Shown here piece after piece: positions 22,816 through 35,480 of a stretch of 64,000 nt of DNA. Source of the stretch: Macrocybe gigantea (lineage: Eukaryota > Basidiomycota > Agaricomycetes > Agaricales > Callistosporiaceae); assembly GCA_011319805.1 (NCBI GenBank), contig SJRY01000234.1, forward strand, positions 806,001-870,000, given 5' to 3'. Numbering within the stretch: position 1 is the first letter of the stretch; each line of letters opens with the position of its first letter. The position numbers and the translations under genes were made by a program. The notes below the pieces were generated by a model that ran no database searches, had not been told where the DNA came from, and saw only the letters and a program-made list of their open reading frames with translations.

Positions 22816-23473
22816 TTATGACGGTATATCTGTGACAGAATCGTCGCCATTTGGTGGCCTTCGACGTGATAGAAAGAGAGCACCTAATAGCCTTGATCGG
22901 GAGAAAGCGTCAGTCATGAGCAGAAGAAACGGCGACTTATTTGACGCACTTGTTGAAATCTTCATAACGTTGCTTGACACGCTGCTCCTCAAGATGAGAG
23001 GAATCCCTGCCAAGGTCGACGCCCCTTCGCTCGTCCCAGTCGGATTCCGCGATGTAGGTGTTTGGAGAAGGTATGGTTCGTGACAAGCCATTATGAGGAT
23101 GTGGGGGCGTGGATGTAGATGGGCAAGAGAAAGGATGTGAATGGTCGTGAGAGGGCGACGCGGCCTCAACGCGCAGTTGGTGCGAAGCATGAAGCTCAAA
23201 GAGCATACGGTTGGCATGCCTATATTCTCCCATTAGGGGAGATTGGGAAGAATTGTCGTATAGGTTATATTCCTGCGGAAGGCTGGCTTCTGGTCGCTCG
23301 TCATTATCATGGGTTGAATGGATGTAGCCTCGTGCATGGCCATCTAGGGTGGGTGGCAAGATCCGTCGTTTCTTAGCCTCGCGTATAGAAAGCAAGTCAA
23401 GGGGCAGATCTTCTGAAGGCGTTAGAGGGGAGAACGATGGCGGAGGTGAATATGGCCTCGGACGCTTGAGCAT
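22816..23473 (-). CDS. Hypothetical protein, Pro/Ser/His-rich with a basic C-terminal motif
   Basis: Not recognised. I start it at 23473 (MLKRPRPYSPPPSFSPLTPS); an upstream ATG at 23527 is less likely. The middle is rich in Pro, Ser and His (SPSHDHSHPFSCPSTSTPPH). A single intron (donor at about 22943, acceptor at about 22887) joins EEQRVKQRYEDFNK to LLGALFLSRRRPPNGDD, ending SVTDIPS. The conserved-looking C-terminal helix and the nuclear-localisation-like AKKRRILPP suggest a nuclear protein, but no domain is evident. It is divergent from WDR70 (116 bp between starts) and convergent with frataxin. Confidence 0.6.
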
Positions 23474-23589
23474 AGTCTGACTGGTGCAAGTGCCAGTCGC
23501 GGCACAATTAAATTCGCATGTCGTCACGTGATGCTTACATCATGCCAGGTCTTTCTCGCTGTAGTCGCCGCATCGTTGCTCCTGCAAAC
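23474..23589. promoter_or_regulatory. Bidirectional promoter with a TCACGTGA palindrome
   Basis: 116 bp between the divergent hypothetical gene and WDR70. It contains the perfect palindrome TCACGTGA at 23524-23531, an E-box of the RTCACRTG type bound by Cbf1-like bHLH factors in fungi. The site lies about 60 bp before the WDR70 start. Confidence 0.55.
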
Positions 23590-26078
23590 ATGACGGACAT
23601 GGACGTTTTCGCAGCCATGGGCATATCGGGCTTTGGCAAGGTTTCTCAGAAGAGAAAGCTTGATCCACATCGGTTCGACAGGAACAAACGGGAAGAGACT
23701 GTAGGTTTGCCTGCCTTGTGTCCACTTGCAGGCATCTCACATACCGTTATTCTTAGCCTGCTGCGCCTGCTTCAAGTCACAAAACAGAGACACCGGAGGT
23801 ATCCACAGGTCCCCGTCAAGCGTCCTACGTCGCCTCCCAGAGAAGACAAGGCGGCCGTTCCCCCTGCATCACCAGACGGTACTGTCGAACCTCCTTTCGA
23901 GCCGGAATACGACCCTTCAGACCAAGAAGACTCGGATTCGCCCTTATTTCCGATTACTCATGAAGTTGTGCTCAAAGACCATACAAAAGTTATCTCTGCT
24001 CTTGCACTCGACCCATCTGGTGCTCGAATAGTGTCTGGTTCACATGACTATGACTGTAAGTTGTGGGATTTTGGTGGCATGGACATGCGATGTAAGCCAT
24101 TTAAGAGCTGGGAACCTGCCGGGTCATACCATGTACGTGCCACTATCAGCCTGTTCCGGTTCTCAATCTTCTCATCTCTCGTTCTTTAGATTCGCGATTT
24201 GAAATTCTCAAACGATGGGCAAAAGTTTCTGGTCATCTCGGGCACTACTCAAGCCAAATTGTACGATAGGGACGGTGAGGAAGAGTGAGTTTGTCGTGAT
24301 TTCTCAAGTTGGCTATTATTCACTGACTACGCTTTGTGAAGAGCAACGTATATCAAGGGAGACCCTTACATCCGCGACATGAAGAATACAGCGTATGTCT
24401 GTTTTACGTCTTACAGCATTCAGATTATTTATACGCGTCTATCACAGTGGTCATGTCGGGGAAATATTCAGTTGTTGCTGGCATCCTCGAGATAACAAAA
24501 CATTTATTACATCCTCTGCAGACTCTACAATCCGGTATGTGTTTTCATGCGGACTGGGCTCCTGGTAGTATTGAATGGATCGCGGCAGAATATGGGACAT
24601 GGAAAATAAGCGCAAGCAGAAGACGGTCATTGTCGTGAAGTCAAAGGAAAGAGGGGCGCGGACGAAGGTGACAGCGTGCTCATATTCACCTGACGGGAAT
24701 TTGATCAGCGGAGGTAGGAGGTCGTTTGATGACGGCCATCGAGATCCGGGCTGAATTCATTTTTCAAAGCGTGTTTGGATGGGGCGTTGCACATTTGGCA
24801 AACTCGTCTAATTTTGTGCGGCCGAACATGACGATCGAAGGGGCGCATATGAAAGGCAGTGAAACCGGATCGCTTGTATTCAGTGTTGATGGACGCACTA
24901 TTTTAACAAGGGGTGGCGATGAGACGGTGAAATGTAGGTCTTTGATTTAGTTTGTATTCCTTGATTACTGATTCTTTCCCAGTGTGGGATATACGCGCCT
25001 TCAAGAGACCTCTTGCGACTCGGTCTAATGTAACGACGCTTTATCCTAACACGAATGCCATGTTCAGTCCCAACGATAGGTACATCCTGACGGGATGCGG
25101 CGCCTCGGAGAAAGGAGGAAGAGGGAGGTTGATGTTCCTGCAGAGAGACACTCTTGACGTTGTGAGAGAATTAGAGCTCGACTCGACACCGGTCAAAGTC
25201 TTCTGGCATTCGAAAATCAACCAGGTGCGATCAGCTTATTCTCTCTCGAGCACGAGCTCACACCGGGATAAGATTATAACAGGACTTGCGAACGGGCAAA
25301 TATCTGTTCTCTATTCACCGACGACGTCGCAGAACGGTGCGAAACTGCTGCTCAACAAGGGACCGCCTAGAAAAGTCACGGTGGAGGACATGTCGGATGC
25401 ATTGGCGGCCCCGACGATCCTCACGCCTCATGCGCTGCCAATGTTCCGGGAACTGGAACCAGGGCGTGGCACGAAACGCAAGGCAGAGAAGGACAGAATG
25501 GACCCGAGGAAAAGCAGGAGGCCGGAGTTGCCTGTCAGCGGTCCGGGCAGAGGTGGCAGAGTTGGCGCCAGTGCCACTCAGCATGTCGTGCAGAATTTAG
25601 TCAGGGATTTGTCAAGAGACCAAGATGTGGGTTGTCATTTTATTTTCTTGCTCTGCTCCCCGTCTCGTCGGCCGTGTCTTTCATGGAGAATCAGGTGACT
25701 GGTTCTGCTCTTGCTAATTTGGCAAGTTGATGGCGAGTGACGGTTACGTTGATATCAATATCTCACTCATGCCTCGTCTGATATATTACTGACGAACGTC
25801 TCCTGCAGCCTCGAGAAGCGTTGCTCAAGTATGCTGAGGCAGCTGAGAAGGATCCGCAGTGGACAGCAGGTGAGTTTGGCGTCCAGCACTTTTCTGGCGG
25901 CTGCCGAGCGATGAGAAAGCTCGGCAGTGGTCGTTATTTGTGCATGTTGTGATGATGTGTCAGCTAACGTGGCGGTTCTTTCCGTAAACTTATTTTTTTT
26001 TTGGCAGCCTGGCGAGTCAACCAACCCAGGCCTGTTTTTGCGCCGGTTTCTGCTGAGGAAGAGGAAGAAAAAGAGTAA
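23590..26078 (+). CDS. WDR70/gastrulation-defective-like WD40 protein
   Basis: The start MTDMDVFAAMGISGFGK fits the family. An acidic linker precedes WD repeats: VISALALDPSGARIVSGSHDY, IRDLKFSNDGQKFLVISGTT, VFSVDGRTILTRGGDETVK then LWDIRAFKRPL, and KVFWHSKINQIITGLANGQI. The C-terminus carries the WDR70 signature ILTPHALPMFRE, DRMDPRKSRRPELPVSGPGR and PREALLKYAEAAEKDP, ending in Glu residues. Human WDR70 cooperates with RNF20/40 in H2B ubiquitination and DNA-end resection. One base is needed in the A3 run at 24800-24802 to join HIWQN with SSNFVRPNMTIEGAHM. The last intron (about 25871-26008) is longer than the others. Several 20-60 nt exons make some central junctions tentative. Confidence 0.87.
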
Positions 26079-26300
26079 ACGCGTGTGTAGGAATAGACAA
26101 TACGATGGAATGCACAAGGAGGTAGGAGAGGGCGATGATTGTGAGCCAAAGAGGGGGGGTGGCCCCAGCGCGGGAGATCTGAACCTTAAATTTTTTTTGC
26201 TATAAAGACCTCGCCAGCTTCCGATCCCCCTAACTCCCCCAAAATCTTCCCTTGCCCCCCTAAACAACTGCTGTCACGTTGTGACCGTAACGCGACAATT

Positions 26301-28966
26301 ATGGACCAGCCACAGGCGAGTCACGCCCAAGTCTCCAACGGCGTTCACCCGCAGCCCAACGGACTCAACAACGTTCAGCTTCCAACCCCAGTCGAGCCCG
26401 CCGCACCCGCCGATGCCAAACCAGACATCGACGCCCATCATCAGGAGAGCGACGTCCGTCACGAGCCCGTTCCTCTCAAATCGATCGACCCCGCGGATAA
26501 GCCCGACCTCGTCTCTATCGTCCCAGACGCTCCGCCCCCTGCGGATGCCAGTGCGTTGCCTTCCCCCTCGCCCTCCCCATCCCCCGTGGCGACTGACTCC
26601 CACTGCGCGTCAGCCCATCTCCCCAACGGCACCTCTTCTCCCGCCCCTTCAGAACAACCGCCACAACCAGAGGATGTGAAATGCACGACGCATCTGATAA
26701 CGCGCCACAAAGCGACGCCGGCCATTCCCAACACGACGTAGTCATGCATGATGCGGAGAACGAGGCAAAAGATGCACCGATTCTAGAAGCACAACCTGAA
26801 TCAACACCTGTGACAGTTGAGACAAACGGTACCTCTTCCCCCGCCTATACTGCGGAGCAGTCCTCTCAAGATGACGATGACAAGCCACGGCCTGCGAAAA
26901 GAGCTCGGATGCATTCTGACGTCGACAAGGTGTCTCTGGCACATGTAAGCGCACAACCTTTCCCCCCCCTTTCGTGCGCCGGTATACTGATGCGCGACAT
27001 CTATTTTCAAGTCTGCCACACCTCCTCCTGCCTCTGCCGCCGTATCAGCATCCAGCACGCCAGTTCCCCCTTCCACCGCCGAAATACCTCAACCTACGAC
27101 GCTAAACTATGCACAGTTCCGCTTTTGCCAATCTACCGTACGGTCGCTGAAGAAGCTGAAAGACGCCGCCCCTTTCCTTCATCCGGTTGACCCGATCGCT
27201 TTGAACATTCCACATTATCCTCCATCATCAAGCACCCGATGGATTTCTCACCATAGAGCGCAAGCTAACTTCCTCTAATCCAAACAAGCCCGATCCTAAT
27301 CCTCAGAATCCCCGCTACCACTCTGCCGACGAGTTCGTCAGCGATGTACGCCTCATCTTCCAGAATTGTCTCACTTTCAATGGACCCGATCACGCCATCG
27401 TCCTCATGGGCAAACGCGTGGAACAAGTCTTCGATAAGCAAATCAAGCAGATGCCTCAGGTCACAGAGGTTAGTCCGTCATTGCGGTGCGTCTTCGTAAT
27501 CTACTACTTACCTTCCAGCAGCCCAAGCTTCCGGCTCCAAAGAAGGTAGCAACACCACCACCGCCTCCACCTCCGGTCGTGCAACCACCTCCCCAGAAGA
27601 AAGTCGTGGCGACTCGCCGCGCCTCCACATCTGTTCCCGTCATCCGTCGTTCAGAGACAGAAGCGATCGGTCGTCCCAAGCGGGAGATACATCCTCCTCC
27701 ACCCAAGGACCTTCTTTATGCAGATGTCCTAAGAAACAGCGTAAGGCCAAGAGGGTCAAAGATGACGGGACAGGGGAGCAGTTGAAGTTTTGTGGCAAAC
27801 TGCTGTCGGACATTCATCGAAAACAGTACTATGCGATTGCAAGCCCATTCTACGAGCCTGTCGGTGAGTCTCCCGATCTTTCTGATGAGATCAAATCAAC
27901 CAAACTGCGCCAAGATTGGGTGAAACTCGACCTTCCAACCTATCCGAAAATCGTTAAAAGGCCCATGGATCTCCTCACCATGCGTAAAAAGCTTGACAGC
28001 AATCAATATCCCTCTGCGCAGAAGTTCTTCGATGACTTCAAGTTGATGATCCGAAACTGCTTCCTCTTCAATCCAGCTGGCACTCCAGTCAACCAAGCGG
28101 GAATTGAACTTCAGCGTGTCTTTGATGAGAAATGGAAGCAGCTGCCACCGCTGAGGGATTTGATGAGTGAGGAGGAAGAAGACGATGAGGAGGAGGATAG
28201 CGAAGACGAACGCCAACGTAAGTGGAAATTGTCGTCTCGTTCACGCATAACGCGTTCAACGGCATGGACAGGTGCCATCGCGCTAATGGAAAGTCAGATT
28301 GAGACGATGAGGGGAAATATTGCGGCTCTTAAAGGGTCGAAGCCGTCCAAGGAGAAGAAGAAAAAGGAGAAGAAGGATAAACTTCCCTTGCCCTCTTCTT
28401 CCAAGGCCGCGAACAAACAGAACAAGGCGCCTAGCAAGAAAAAGGGCAAGAAAGTCGTTGCCGACAACGATGTCCTAACCTTTGAGCAGAAGAAAGATTT
28501 GAGTGAATCTATCCAGAAATTGGACGAGTCGAAGCTCGAGAAAGTCATCCAAATCATACACGAAGGCGTACCGGAGATACGTGATGTACGTTCGCCTTTG
28601 GTTCAGTTAGTATAGCGGAACTGACCCGATATTTTTCCTCAGAGCACGGAAGAAATCGAATTAGAGATTGATACACTACCAGCTGCCGTTCTAACGAAGT
28701 TGTACAATTTCGTGATTCGCCCGATGCGTCAAGCGCCCGTCAAGCGCAACCGCACAGGGAAAGGAACTGGTACGGGCGGCTTGAAGCGGAAAAGCATGGA
28801 TGAAGATGTCGAGGCGGAGAAGATCAGACTGCTGGAGGAGCGCATGGCGTTGTTCGAGCAAAAGGAAGCCAACGGTGGCGCACCTCCTGTGGTCAAGGAT
28901 GACGATAGCGAACATTCATCAGATTCTAGCTCGAATTCTGACAGTTCAGGCAGTGATTCGGAGTGA
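26301..28966 (+). CDS. BDF1: BET-family double-bromodomain protein (Bdf1-like)
   Basis: A Pro/Ala/Ser-rich N-terminus leads to bromodomain 1 (QFRFCQSTVRSLKKLKDAAP, FLHPVDPIALNIPHYP, IIKHPMDFLTIERKL, FQNCLTFNGPDH). Bromodomain 2 follows (KFCGKLLSDIHRKQYYAIAS, DWVKLDLPTYPKIVKRPMDL, IRNCFLFNPAGTPVNQAG); both keep the acetyl-lysine Asn. A Lys/Glu-rich coiled region and an NET domain (LTFEQKKDLSESIQKL, IELEIDTLPAAVLTKLYNF) come next, with a Ser/Asp-rich tail. BET proteins read acetylated H4 and recruit TFIID. Four one-base deficits (26679-26681, 27219-27220, 27247, 27728-27729) must be corrected. The intron at 27864-27914 is 51 nt and stopless, so it can look like an insertion in bromodomain 2. 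Confidence 0.9.
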
Positions 28967-29192
28967 TCTTTTGCCCTTTTCCCCCTTTCGCCAGATTTTT
29001 CTTGTGTGGTGTTTTTATGCTCACGCCGCGACGCTCCCTACTCTTGTTATCGATAGCATTTTATATTTCTATTACAGCATGGTACATACGCCAATGTAGC
29101 TAGTTAGTTCCGTTTCGTTTAAAAAAGAGATCATATTTTTCTTACGCATCATGTCCGTTTTAGTTGCAACCAAACGGATGTATAAATTATGA

Positions 29193-30631
29193 TTACTTCC
29201 TCCTTCCCGCTGACTTTTGGAACTGCTTCCATGCGGACTGTGACGGTGGCGCTGGCGGCGCAATTTCAGATGCCGAGGAAGTGTTTCGGCTAAACCTGTC
29301 CGGAGTAGAAGGCAACGCAGGTGACCCAGGAGGCTGAAACGAGAGATGCGAAGAGGAAATAGTCTGCCATCCGCCTCTACTGGGTTGGCCGGGTACAGAA
29401 GCTGCCACCGGTGGTTCTGAAGGAGGGGGAGGTGGAGGTGGCGACTGTTTAACTGATTCGTCCAATGAAGCCCAGCCAGCATTCCGGAATGCAGGCGCAT
29501 GCGAGAATGCAGAGGGCGGTCGCGGGTCATCAGGTGGTGGCGGCGGCATGGGTATATTTGTCGGAGGCGGAGGGGTTGGCCCGACCGTGACCCATCCGGA
29601 TGTCCTTTGCTGTGCCGACGACTGCAACGCTATCGAAGCCCACTCTGCCTTCTTTGTTGACAACAAGGAGTGGGGTTCCACGCCAGTCGCGGTGGTAGAA
29701 GAGATCGACGTGGTCTTGACCATTTTGATGCCATTCGCAGCGGCGATCTTCCTCAGCTCCTTTTCTTCCCGTTTCCTTTCTTTCTCTTTGCGCTTGTCTA
29801 TTTCCGCTTGAGGTTTTATGCGGATGTTTGCTTGCATGTCTTTGAAACGCGCTTTATGGTGATGTGCGTACGAGTTGGTGTGCTCATCGTACTGGGCCAC
29901 TGTCTTGAACTGCTTATCGCACAACGTGCAATAAAATGATTTGAGCGTCGACGAGATTTCGCTTTCCAAGGCCGTCTTGCGCGCCACCAGATCCTATTTT
30001 CATCTGTTAGCATCAGATGTGGAGCATGGCACAAGGTAATAAACCAACTTCGCGTGCACGACGTTGATCTTCTGTCTCTTTCTGTTGTCTCTCTGAATCC
30101 AATTCTCGACGTTGGGAAACAGTAGTTTCAATCATGCGAAAGTCCTGATTCGTCTTTCCAAGACCGGTAAGGTCGTTTTTCATCTGGAAAGGTATGGGAT
30201 CGACCCTGCCTAAGACCGTCGTCAGAGCTCGCAGTTTTGTCAGTGAACGAGAGTCAACCAACCGTCGCCAGATATTCCAAGTGGCTGTCCTTCGACCCAA
30301 CCAAGCTTTTCCAACAATAGAAAACCCTTGTTGGAGGAGTTGATTTTTGTGTCAACAGTAATGATCTCTCGCGCGACACCGGGGACATGATTGTCATACC
30401 CAGAGATGTCACCTTCCACATTCATGGGTTCAGGCGAGGGCGTACGGGAGACGATGGAGACATCATCGTCAGAGTCGTCTTCGGGTCTTGGGCGCTAGTG
30501 ATTGATATAAAGGAGAAGAGAGGCAGTACGAAGCACGTCAAAGAGCTGAATTAGGGCAGTTGTACCTTTGAGCCGGTGAATTCAGGACTCAATGGAATGG
30601 CGTTCCACCTAGCAATCGACTCAGCAGACAT
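29193..30631 (-). CDS. G-patch and C2H2 zinc-finger protein (GPATCH8-like)
   Basis: The start at 30631 gives MSAESIARWNAIPLSPEFTG. After an acidic Ser/Asp stretch, the G-patch appears as SSNKGFLLLEKLGWVEGQPL then GISGDGRVDPIPF and NDLTGLG, spread over small exons. A basic helical region (RRELDSERQQKETEDQRRA) precedes a JAZ-type C2H2 finger: FYCTLCDKQFKTVAQYDEH then HHKARFKDM. The C-terminal half is Pro-rich (PPPPPPPSEPP) and ends FQKSAGRRK. G-patch proteins usually activate DEAH-box RNA helicases in splicing or ribosome assembly; the finger suggests RNA binding. The partner helicase cannot be told from sequence. It is divergent from MPH1, with 147 bp between starts. Confidence 0.82.
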
Positions 30632-30778
30632 GACAGCAACGAAGTAAGTAGTATGTTTCCGCTCCAGTGATGCAGAGGTGTGAATTTTGAGAGACCAGTT
30701 GGCAGGTCCCGTGACTTAGCATGTGATCATGTCATAGCCAAACGCGTTGTCTGCACCAATTTCTGACCTGCCACTCTC
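30632..30778. promoter_or_regulatory. Bidirectional promoter, G-patch gene / MPH1
   Basis: 147 bp between divergent start codons, including GTGAC at about 30708 and the palindromic TGATCA at about 30724-30729. No TATA box is obvious. Co-expression of the pair is possible but unproven. Confidence 0.5.
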
Positions 30779-33700
30779 ATGAGCTCCGACGGCTACTTTG
30801 ACGACGATGAGCTTGACGCCGCAGCTTTAGAAGAGTTGGGTGCTATAGAATCAGCTCTGCTTTCTCCAAAGGAGCCGCCAACGCAACGCAACAATGGCCC
30901 ACAAAAGTCCAACACGTCCGCAAAATCTGACGGATCACTCTATGATATAAGTCTAGATATCGACGAAAATGAACTCCAAAGGCTGGACGGTTTCATCGCA
31001 GACGCATACGCAGGCAAGACGCAGCCTGTCGCGGGACCCAGCAGGATCTCCTCGCAGGCCTCAGTTCAGACGACCCTTCTTGGTGACCATATTTTGAAAA
31101 ACACCCAGTCGAGCCGGAAAGAACGCCACAAGTCTCGGCTTACGACCTCCTCCAGAAACCTTTTCGGCCAACAAGCGCCGAAAACGAAAGTTTGGGACCA
31201 CACAGAATTCGCGAAGACCGGATTAAAAGGGAGAAAGAGCAAAGGAAAGCATAAAACAACAGATTTTGATGAAAACGAACAGGAGGAAGAAGCGGTCGAG
31301 TTTGAACAGTTTCCTGCGCCGTTTGTGTCGGGTGCGTCTTGGCAACTCCCCTGCTTATGTTGTGCTAAAACCCATATAGTCGAGTGAGTGATATATATGT
31401 TGCTCATTGGAAGCTGACACCTTCAGCTACTAATAAATAGGCCGGTGAGTCCTTCCTAAACATCGATGCTGACAGATCCTGAGGAATCATAGCCTCCACC
31501 GATGAAATTGGCTGCCGATTTGTTGGAGGCCAAACACTGGATTTACCCGCTAAATCAACCGAAAAGGGACTATCAATACAACATTGTCAAGCATTGTCTT
31601 TTCGATAATACCCTGGTCGCCCTTCCAACAGGTCTGGGAAAGACGTTCATTGCAGGTGTCGTCATGTTAAACTGTAATAGCACGTCCTCGACAAGACCTG
31701 ATCCGTGCTGACCCTCCGCTTTTGCAGTCTATCGATGGTTTCCCGAAGGGAAAGTGGTCTTTGTGGCCCCAACCAAGCCATTAGTCGCGCAACAGATAGA
31801 AGCCTGTCATCGCACGTGCGGCATCCCAGGTCATGATGCCGCAGAACTCACGGGTCAAGTCCCCCGGGCGCTCCGTGCTAGAGCAGTAAGACTCGTCTTC
31901 TGTGCATATGAACTTCTTTTGGTCCTAACTATGCCGTACAGTGGCAGGAAAAACGAGTGTTCTACATGACCCCACAAACATTTGTGAATGATCTTGTCAC
32001 AGTAACTTGCGATCCTCGGGACATTATACTTCTTGTAGTTGGTCCGTTTTGGCACACGCTCTGCAAAGCAGCCACTGAACCGCTCACACAGATGAGGCTC
32101 ATAAAGCGACTGGCGGTTACGCCTATAATCAAGTTGTCCGTTTCCTCATGGCGAAGAATCCGCACTTTCGCATCCTAGCGCTCACTGCTACACCGGGGAG
32201 CACCCCTGAGGCAGTCCAAGTCCTCATTGATGGACTTCACCTCAGTCGGATTGAGATCAGAAATGAGAATAGTTTAGATATCAAACCCTACATCCATGAG
32301 AAAGTGAGTGTTGTTCTTTTCATCCCGAAAGCTGGCTTATAACTTTACTAGACGGTTAAGCAACATGTCATCAAGATGACAGCAGATGTGGATAGAATCA
32401 AGCAACTCTTGATCAAACTTATGGATGTCAGCAGCTTCACCTCCCCATGTCTATATTTGCTATATTTCCTACAGGCAGAAATGAAGCCCCTTAAGCAGAG
32501 GGGCATCTTGTGGAATAATATCAACACCGAGAATTTGCATCCCTACCTGCCTCAAGCTAGAATGGGCTCGCTCACGCGCGAGCAAGGGTGGGCATTCGGA
32601 CCACTGTCTAGATTGTCATCATTAGCGAGGGCAATGGGTTATCTTGTGCGTCACCGAAATAATTGCACTCATAGTAGCTAACAGCCAGCCAGGTTGAGGG
32701 AACCATGGGCATGTGCTACACATATATGCAGGAACTGAACCACGGTAACCACGGTAAGGAAGAGGAAAGCAAGTCGCAATGGAAGAAAAAGAGATTAGCC
32801 GACGATCCTGGATTTCAGGAGATCATACAAGAATTGGACACCCAGCGAAACCAGGGATTTTCACCACACCCGAAGATGGAACGGCTCAAAGCGTTGATAA
32901 TTCAGTACTTCGGCGAACAGCTGGATGACAAGGAAGGAGCGTCCGATCGGGACAGTCGAGCGATGGTATTTGTAACGTTCCGGGACATAGTCGACGAGAT
33001 TGTGGAGACACTCAACGCAGAGAAACCCCTGCTCAGGGCCAGCAGGTTTATCGGCCAAGGTATAGATAAGCAAGGCAGGAAAGGTCTTGCACAGAAGAAC
33101 AGCTAGACGTGCATAGTCTTTCGAAATTTCTTGCAGTTTCCTTGCCGTCTAATACATACTATCCAGGTCATCAAGAAATTCCAAGCTGGCGAGTTCAATG
33201 TTCTTGTTGCAACTTCTATCGGAGAAGAGGGTCTAGACATTGGAGAAGTCGACTTGATCATTTGCTACGATGCTCAAAAGACTCCAATTCGCATGGTCGG
33301 TCGCCCAATCTGAGGAAAAAACATATGTTTCCGCTCACTGCTATACAGCTCCAACGGCTAGGCAGAACTGGACGCAAACGTGCCGGCTTTGTTCATGTCC
33401 TCCTTGCTGAAGGTCGAGAGGAATTCAATCTTGATAAAGCAAAGGTCACCTACAAGGAGGTCCAGAAGACAATCGTCCGAGGTGATCAGCTCGAACTCTA
33501 CGCAGATGTCGAAAAACTGTTGCCCGAGCACATTAAGCCGGAGTGCCTGGAGAAACAAATGGAGATTATTGAATACACTCGTGAGGAATCACGGAGTCGA
33601 TCGCCCAGCAAATCCTCAGCAAAAGGCACTAAACGGAAGAGAAACGATGATGTACTCAGAAATATACCAGCAGGAGCACATACTGGTTTCGTTAGCGTGG

Positions 33701-35129
33701 CTGAACTCCTCGTCAAAGGGGCCAAGAAGCGGAAAGTCGTTTCTCTTCAAAACTTTGAAGAAGCGGGGGAGGATGACGACACTGACCGAGATATTGAGTC
33801 TGGCATTGTGATGGCCAGCCCACGCCGCACCAAATCCGAGTCTGCTGCCTCGATCAAGCGCAAGACAAAGATGCGGAGAAATCAAACGGCAGCTGGTGCT
33901 GCTTCGATAGGAAAGAAAAAGAAATCGCGGACGCCAACTCCCCGTCAATTCTTGGACGAAGCTCGAGATGATGACACGGACCGCGATATCGAACAAGGGC
34001 TGATCCATCCTTTTCCGGGACAACAGCTGCACCATACAGGACACGACAGACAGATTACGCCAGACTCGACTCCCGTTCCGCCAACGAGATCGTCTCCAAA
34101 ACGTGCTGTCATTGAAGTGCCAGATACCACTCCTGGGCCGAGTTCAAGAGGTAAATCAGAGTAAATTTTTAGATTGATTTCTTCTTTCTAATCCGGATTT
34201 CCAGACCGAAGCAAATCGCTTTCGCACGTTGGAAAGAGAGCAGACGAACAAGATATTTCCTGGTTGCTTGACGGCGACGAGGATCCTAGCATTGAAATAG
34301 TCGACAACTCCCCAATGATAGAAAGGCGATCATATTCCGTCGCGAATGGCGATATAGAATCTGTCGAGGAAGGTTCTCCATCCTCAGTGACGCGTCTTCG
34401 CACAATATCACCATGGCCATCGCAGTTGAGGTTCAAGAGTCAAGAGTCAACAGGGGATTACACCTCTAGCGTGTCGTTGTCGCACATAAACAGCGCAACA
34501 GCACGCGTGCCGAACCTGGCCGCAGGGCTGGTCAATTAGATCACAGTCCCTATCCGGAACCTTCATTTCCCGTGCGGCCCTTGCAGAGGCGATCTACCAA
34601 ACCACTAGTTATTCATTCTTCGCCAAGGGAAGATGCGGGTTCTCCTTCGTCTAACCGTCGAATTCACCGACGCAAGGACGCCTCCAGTGAAACGACGATC
34701 TCTAGAGATTTCCGTCAACCTAATCCCATCAAGTCGAAATTTAAACCCGTATACGACCTCGTCGCTGAACATTCCGGTGATGAAACTAGCGAGGGGAGCT
34801 CTGGAAGCGAGGAGGTCGAAAGCGAGTCCGACCGTCGTTTCCTGGAAGACCTACCCGAGACTCAGGTATCACCATCGTATGATCAATCTCTGATCTATCG
34901 TCAGAGCTTGTTCACGCAGGCACCTATGGGTTCGATGGCTCCGAAGTTTGCCTTGCACCCTGTGCGGCCTGGGCGATTCGGGAATAGAAGTCCGACACAC
35001 CACCCATTACCTATATCTAGTTCGCCCTCTAGGGGCGACGAGCCAGACGAGTATGCTTTTGGCAGCTTCGTCGTCGACGATGAAGAAGATATTTCATATC
35101 TTTCCAGCGATGAGCAATTCAATTTCTGA
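30779..35129 (+). CDS. MPH1: Mph1/FANCM-type ATP-dependent DNA helicase
   Basis: An acidic N-terminus ([20 protein letters not shown]) leads to the SF2 helicase core: [20 protein letters not shown], Walker [14 protein letters not shown], motif Ia [19 protein letters not shown], motif II DEAH in [20 protein letters not shown] (spliced at 32091/32092), and motif III ALTATPG. The C-terminal helicase lobe has [37 protein letters not shown] and motif [15 protein letters not shown]. The insert [15 protein letters not shown] is typical of Mph1. The tail is Ser/Asp-rich with repeated DDTDRDIE motifs and ends [21 protein letters not shown]/Mph1 remodels stalled forks and dissolves D-loops, limiting crossovers. 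One base is probably missing at G2 34518-34519 near [19 protein letters not shown]. Confidence 0.93.
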
Positions 35130-35480
35130 ATTCTCGCCAGGCTTTGGACTTTTAGCTCCGCAGGTCCGACAGGGTCGTTTATCATGCCCTGCCATCCTGG
35201 CAAGTCGTATCTCCTTCGCAATCGGCATTCATGCTTGAATTGTACCATAGATCAAAGCAGGGATGTGTTGAGGGCCTTTATCTATAACACGATTGGCATA
35301 TTGTAGTTATACAAGAACAGTATCAAAAAGATTTGGCCTGAATGACAAGGACCAACGTGGCTTCTGTTCACTTGCTTTTCTTTTGCGTATGGCCTATTCT
35401 CTTGATACAGGCAAGAGTCAAATTCCATGCATCTATATACACATCAAATGCTCCAAGAATGCTGCCGCTTTCAAACGGAG
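35130..35480. other. Convergent 3' intergenic region, MPH1 / threonine aldolase
   Basis: 351 bp between the MPH1 stop and the inferred aldolase stop on the opposite strand. Open frames here are shadows. It should contain both polyadenylation regions. The aldolase stop is itself inferred from an open reading beyond its last conserved block, so the real boundary could shift by up to about 50 bp. Confidence 0.4.

Noticed and set aside
27864..27914. A 17-residue lineage-specific insertion in BDF1 bromodomain 2
   Set aside because: It has GT and AG ends, and removal restores the conserved PVDWVKLD join, so it is an in-frame intron.
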